Assembly: GCA_045106235.1 (NCBI GenBank)
Contig: JBGCEJ010000013.1
Location: 1 to 64,000 of the forward strand
Source: UBA4427 sp045106235
Lineage (GTDB): Bacteria; Myxococcota_A; UBA9160; UBA4427
Length of the DNA stretch: 64,000 nt
Reading direction: 5' to 3'
Position numbers and translations under genes: made by a program. Position 1 is the first letter of the stretch; the number at the start of each line of letters is the position of its first letter. Below the pieces are notes generated by a model. The model worked only from the letters and a program-made list of their open reading frames with translations, was not told the DNA's origin and ran no database searches. Below are positions 62,064 through 64,000 of the stretch, one piece after another.

Positions 62064-63503
62064 ATGCAATTTCTACCGAGCGACGAAGTTCAAGCGATCA
62101 AAGCCAAGCTCGATCATCCCGTGATCGACGGCGATGGCCATTTGATCGAGTACACGCCGCTGGTGCGCGATTTCCTTGTCGAAGTGGCAGGAGAGGAAGT
62201 GGCCAAGCGCTTCGACATGCTGCAGAACGGGAGCGTGCTCGGCCGACAGATCCCCCTCGACGCGAAGCGGGGCCTCGGCATGACGCGGTTTTCCTGGTGG
62301 GGCGTGCCGACCGCGAACACCCTGGACCGGGCGACGGCCATGATGCCGAAGCTCATGTACGGGCGAATGGATGAGCTGGGCCTCGACTACGCCCTGCTTT
62401 TCCCCACCTACGGACTGACCGTCACCGCGCTGCCCGACGATGAGCTCCGCCAGGCCATGGCTCGCGCTTTCAACCGCTACTACGCGGAATGCTACGGCGA
62501 GTACCGCGACCGCCTTGAGCCCGTCGCCGCCATTCCCATGTTCACCCCCGAAGAGGCGATTTCCGAACTCGACTATGCGGTCGGAGAGCTGGGCCTGAAA
62601 GCGACGATGCTCTCGGGCGTAATTCAGCGCCCCGTGCCCGGCGCAGAAGAGGCCCGCGGCGCAAAATGGCTCGACACGCTCTGCCATGACAGCGAATACG
62701 ACTACGATCCGGTCTGGAAGCGATGCGAGGAGCTTGGCGTCGCACCGACCTTCCACTCAAGTGGGATGGGTTGGGGATCGCGCATGTCGCGCACGAACTA
62801 CGTCTACAACCATATCGGGAATTTCGCCCAGGCAGGCGAGGCCGCTTGTCGCTCTGTTTTCTTTGGCGGCGTTGCGAAGCGATTCCCGAAGCTCCGCTTC
62901 GGCTTTCTAGAGGGCGGCGTTGCGTGGGCCGCGAATCTCTACGCGGACCTCCTCGGGCATTTCGAAAAACGAAATCGCGAAGCCATTCATCACTACAATC
63001 CGAACGCCCTCGACCGTGAGCAGCTCGACGAATTATTGAATGAGCACGCGCCCAAGCTTGTCCGCGACAACCTCGACCGGCTGGATGACGCGCTCTTCAT
63101 GCTCTGCGACCCCGACGAGGACCCGAACGCGATCGACGAGTTCAAAGAAAGCGGCATCGACTCCAAAGAAGATATCCGAGACCTCTTTGAACAGCGCTTC
63201 TTCTTCGGATGCGAAGCGGATGACCCGATGAACGCCGTCGCCTTCGACCGCGAGAAGATCCCCCTAAAGGCCCGCCTGAATGCGATCTTCGCAAGCGATA
63301 TCGGGCATTGGGACGTGCCCGATTTCCGAGGCGTCCTTCCCGAGGCCTGGGAACTCATCGAAGACGGACATATCGGCATGGACGATTTCCGCGCCTTCAC
63401 CTGTGACAACGCAATCGGACTCCTCGCCGGCGCACGCCCCGACTTTTTTAGCGGCACCGTGATCGAGGACTACGCGAGCAAGCTGCGCCCGCCGAGACGT
63501 TAG
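62064..63503 (+). CDS. Amidohydrolase family (amidohydrolase-2) enzyme
   Basis: A 479-residue metal-dependent TIM-barrel hydrolase of the amidohydrolase-2 family. Metal ligands are visible in 'HPVIDGDGHLIEYTPL' (D-x-H), 'APTFHSSGMGWGSR' and 'FASDIGHWDVPD'; 'KRFPKLRFGFLEGGVAWAANLYADLL' is the typical mid-motif. Decarboxylases (ACMSD type) and hydratases share this fold, so decarboxylation or C-C hydrolysis of a cyclic or dicarboxylic intermediate is possible. GGAG stands about 8 nt before the ATG. Its TAG stop shares TTAG with the stop of the Nudix gene on the other strand. Confidence 0.9.
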   Translation: MQFLPSDEVQAIKAKLDHPVIDGDGHLIEYTPLVRDFLVEVAGEEVAKRFDMLQNGSVLGRQIPLDAKRGLGMTRFSWWGVPTANTLDRATAMMPKLMYGRMDELGLDYALLFPTYGLTVTALPDDELRQAMARAFNRYYAECYGEYRDRLEPVAAIPMFTPEEAISELDYAVGELGLKATMLSGVIQRPVPGAEEARGAKWLDTLCHDSEYDYDPVWKRCEELGVAPTFHSSGMGWGSRMSRTNYVYNHIGNFAQAGEAACRSVFFGGVAKRFPKLRFGFLEGGVAWAANLYADLLGHFEKRNREAIHHYNPNALDREQLDELLNEHAPKLVRDNLDRLDDALFMLCDPDEDPNAIDEFKESGIDSKEDIRDLFEQRFFFGCEADDPMNAVAFDREKIPLKARLNAIFASDIGHWDVPDFRGVLPEAWELIEDGHIGMDDFRAFTCDNAIGLLAGARPDFFSGTVIEDYASKLRPPRR

Positions 63504-64000
63504 TCGGAACGCTCGTAGGACCAGGATCCGCCTCGGACCATCGTTAGGCGGTGACGCCCACCCGCCGCCGCTGGGTCGGTCTCCGCGTAGCCCGCATCGC
63601 CGTGCCACATCGCAACCGGCCCCGCATCCGCCACACCGATCCGCGTCTGAAAGCGTTCGTTCTCTCGCTTCGCAACCGTCTCAAGTGCTTCGTCCACTTC
63701 CCCGTAGCCCGCAAGCTCCGTGAGCGAAACAAAAGTCGGGGGTGCGAGTTCGATCTCCGCTGCGTCTCGACGACGAAGCGCCTCGACTGGGCTCATCCAA
63801 GACGACTCGTGAATCTCGCCGTGATCAATTGCAACTTCGCCCTCGCTCGCGCGGGCGATAAAGAACCAGGTCAAGAACCGCTTCGGCGTAATCGGCGGAG
63901 GCGTCCAATGCGAAAACGGCACCATCCCCGACGCGGGAGCGACCAGGCCGCATTCTTCCATCGCCTCGCGTTCCGCAGCGACTCGGGAAGCCGCCAATTC
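63500..64000 (-). CDS. NUDT19-like Nudix hydrolase (N-terminus beyond window)
   Basis: At least 166 residues; the frame is still open at the right edge, so the start is missing. The Nudix helix 'LAASRVAAEREAMEECGL' matches the REUxEExGU core of the NUDT7/NUDT19 coenzyme A and acyl-CoA diphosphatase branch, in which the helix has 'AAxREtxEE' after an insert. 'HWTPPPITPKRFLTWFFIA' and 'GEIHESSWMSPVEAL' also resemble that branch. It would remove phosphopantetheine-acyl chains from acyl-CoA. It is convergent with the amidohydrolase gene, which fits a CoA-thioester context. Confidence 0.75.
   Translation of the reverse strand, partial: ELAASRVAAEREAMEECGLVAPASGMVPFSHWTPPPITPKRFLTWFFIARASEGEVAIDHGEIHESSWMSPVEALRRRDAAEIELAPPTFVSLTELAGYGEVDEALETVAKRENERFQTRIGVADAGPVAMWHGDAGYAETDPAAAGGRHRLTMVRGGSWSYERSD

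Noticed and set aside
1..64000. Prophage, insertion sequence, CRISPR array or conjugative element
   Set aside because: No integrase, transposase, terminal inverted repeat, phage structural gene, Cas gene or direct-repeat array with spacers was seen; the tRNA-Pro gene has no duplicated 3' end nearby.

Overview
The window is a GC-rich bacterial chromosome segment with dense coding, many divergent and convergent gene pairs and no phage, insertion-sequence or CRISPR signature. The gene set suggests an aerobic heterotrophic Gram-negative bacterium: TonB-dependent receptor, outer-membrane barrel, many lipoproteins and PEP-CTERM proteins. A Cys/Gly-rich 'CGDDGCGG' motif in the giant surface protein, several acyl-CoA dehydrogenase and hydratase genes, an F420-type oxidoreductase and archaeal-type aldolase fit a Myxococcota or other 'deltaproteobacterial' lineage best. 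That placement is inference, since no rRNA or universal marker set is present. Start codons GTG and TTG are used often, with convincing ribosome-binding sites in several cases.

Layout. 0-8.4 kb: an operon of a PEP-CTERM GDSL esterase, a metallo-beta-lactamase-fold hydrolase, a 31-residue hydrophobic peptide ORF made of a 12-bp repeat, and a cut-off secreted protein; then a site-2 protease, a 1,289-residue FG-GAP/thrombospondin-3 surface protein, and an AraC-type regulator broken by an in-frame TGA. 8.5-17.8 kb: an envelope block on the minus strand (TPR lipoprotein, sulfatase-fold lipoprotein with Thr at the nucleophile site, TonB receptor, helical-repeat lipoprotein, beta-barrel). 18-21 kb: PEP-CTERM protein with a strong terminator, a polytopic membrane protein and a small secreted protein. 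21.4-26.5 kb: a five-gene catabolic operon (atypical crotonase, nitroreductase, acyl-CoA dehydrogenase, DszC/HsaA-like flavin monooxygenase, LLM oxidoreductase), facing an alkylsulfatase and a fatty acyl-CoA ligase. 30-37.5 kb: an alanine-type Na+ symporter and an NAD-linked molybdenum formate dehydrogenase operon (fused FdsG-FdsB, MobA with extension, FdsA).

37.5-42 kb: thioesterase, short-chain dehydrogenase, then a compact pterin group: PTPS-III-like enzyme divergent from a divergent dihydropteroate-synthase homologue that overlaps a pteridine-reductase-like SDR, followed by tRNA-Pro(TGG). 42-57 kb: esterase, leuCD, enoyl-CoA hydratase, large hydrolase lipoprotein, DUF1499 protein, prenyl-cyclase-like repeat protein, DUF255 thioredoxin-fold protein, a bacterial deoxyhypusine-synthase homologue, stand-alone receiver, RF3 and class I aldolase. 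57-64 kb: PilZ and PAS signalling proteins, dienelactone hydrolase, then double-MaoC hydratase, acetoacetate-decarboxylase-like protein, amidohydrolase and a cut-off NUDT19-like Nudix gene.

Much of the window reads as acyl-CoA and recalcitrant-substrate catabolism plus envelope import and surface functions. The least ordinary pieces are the pterin group, the deoxyhypusine-synthase homologue, the repeat-built micro-ORF, the interrupted AraC gene and several enzymes whose usual catalytic residues are replaced.
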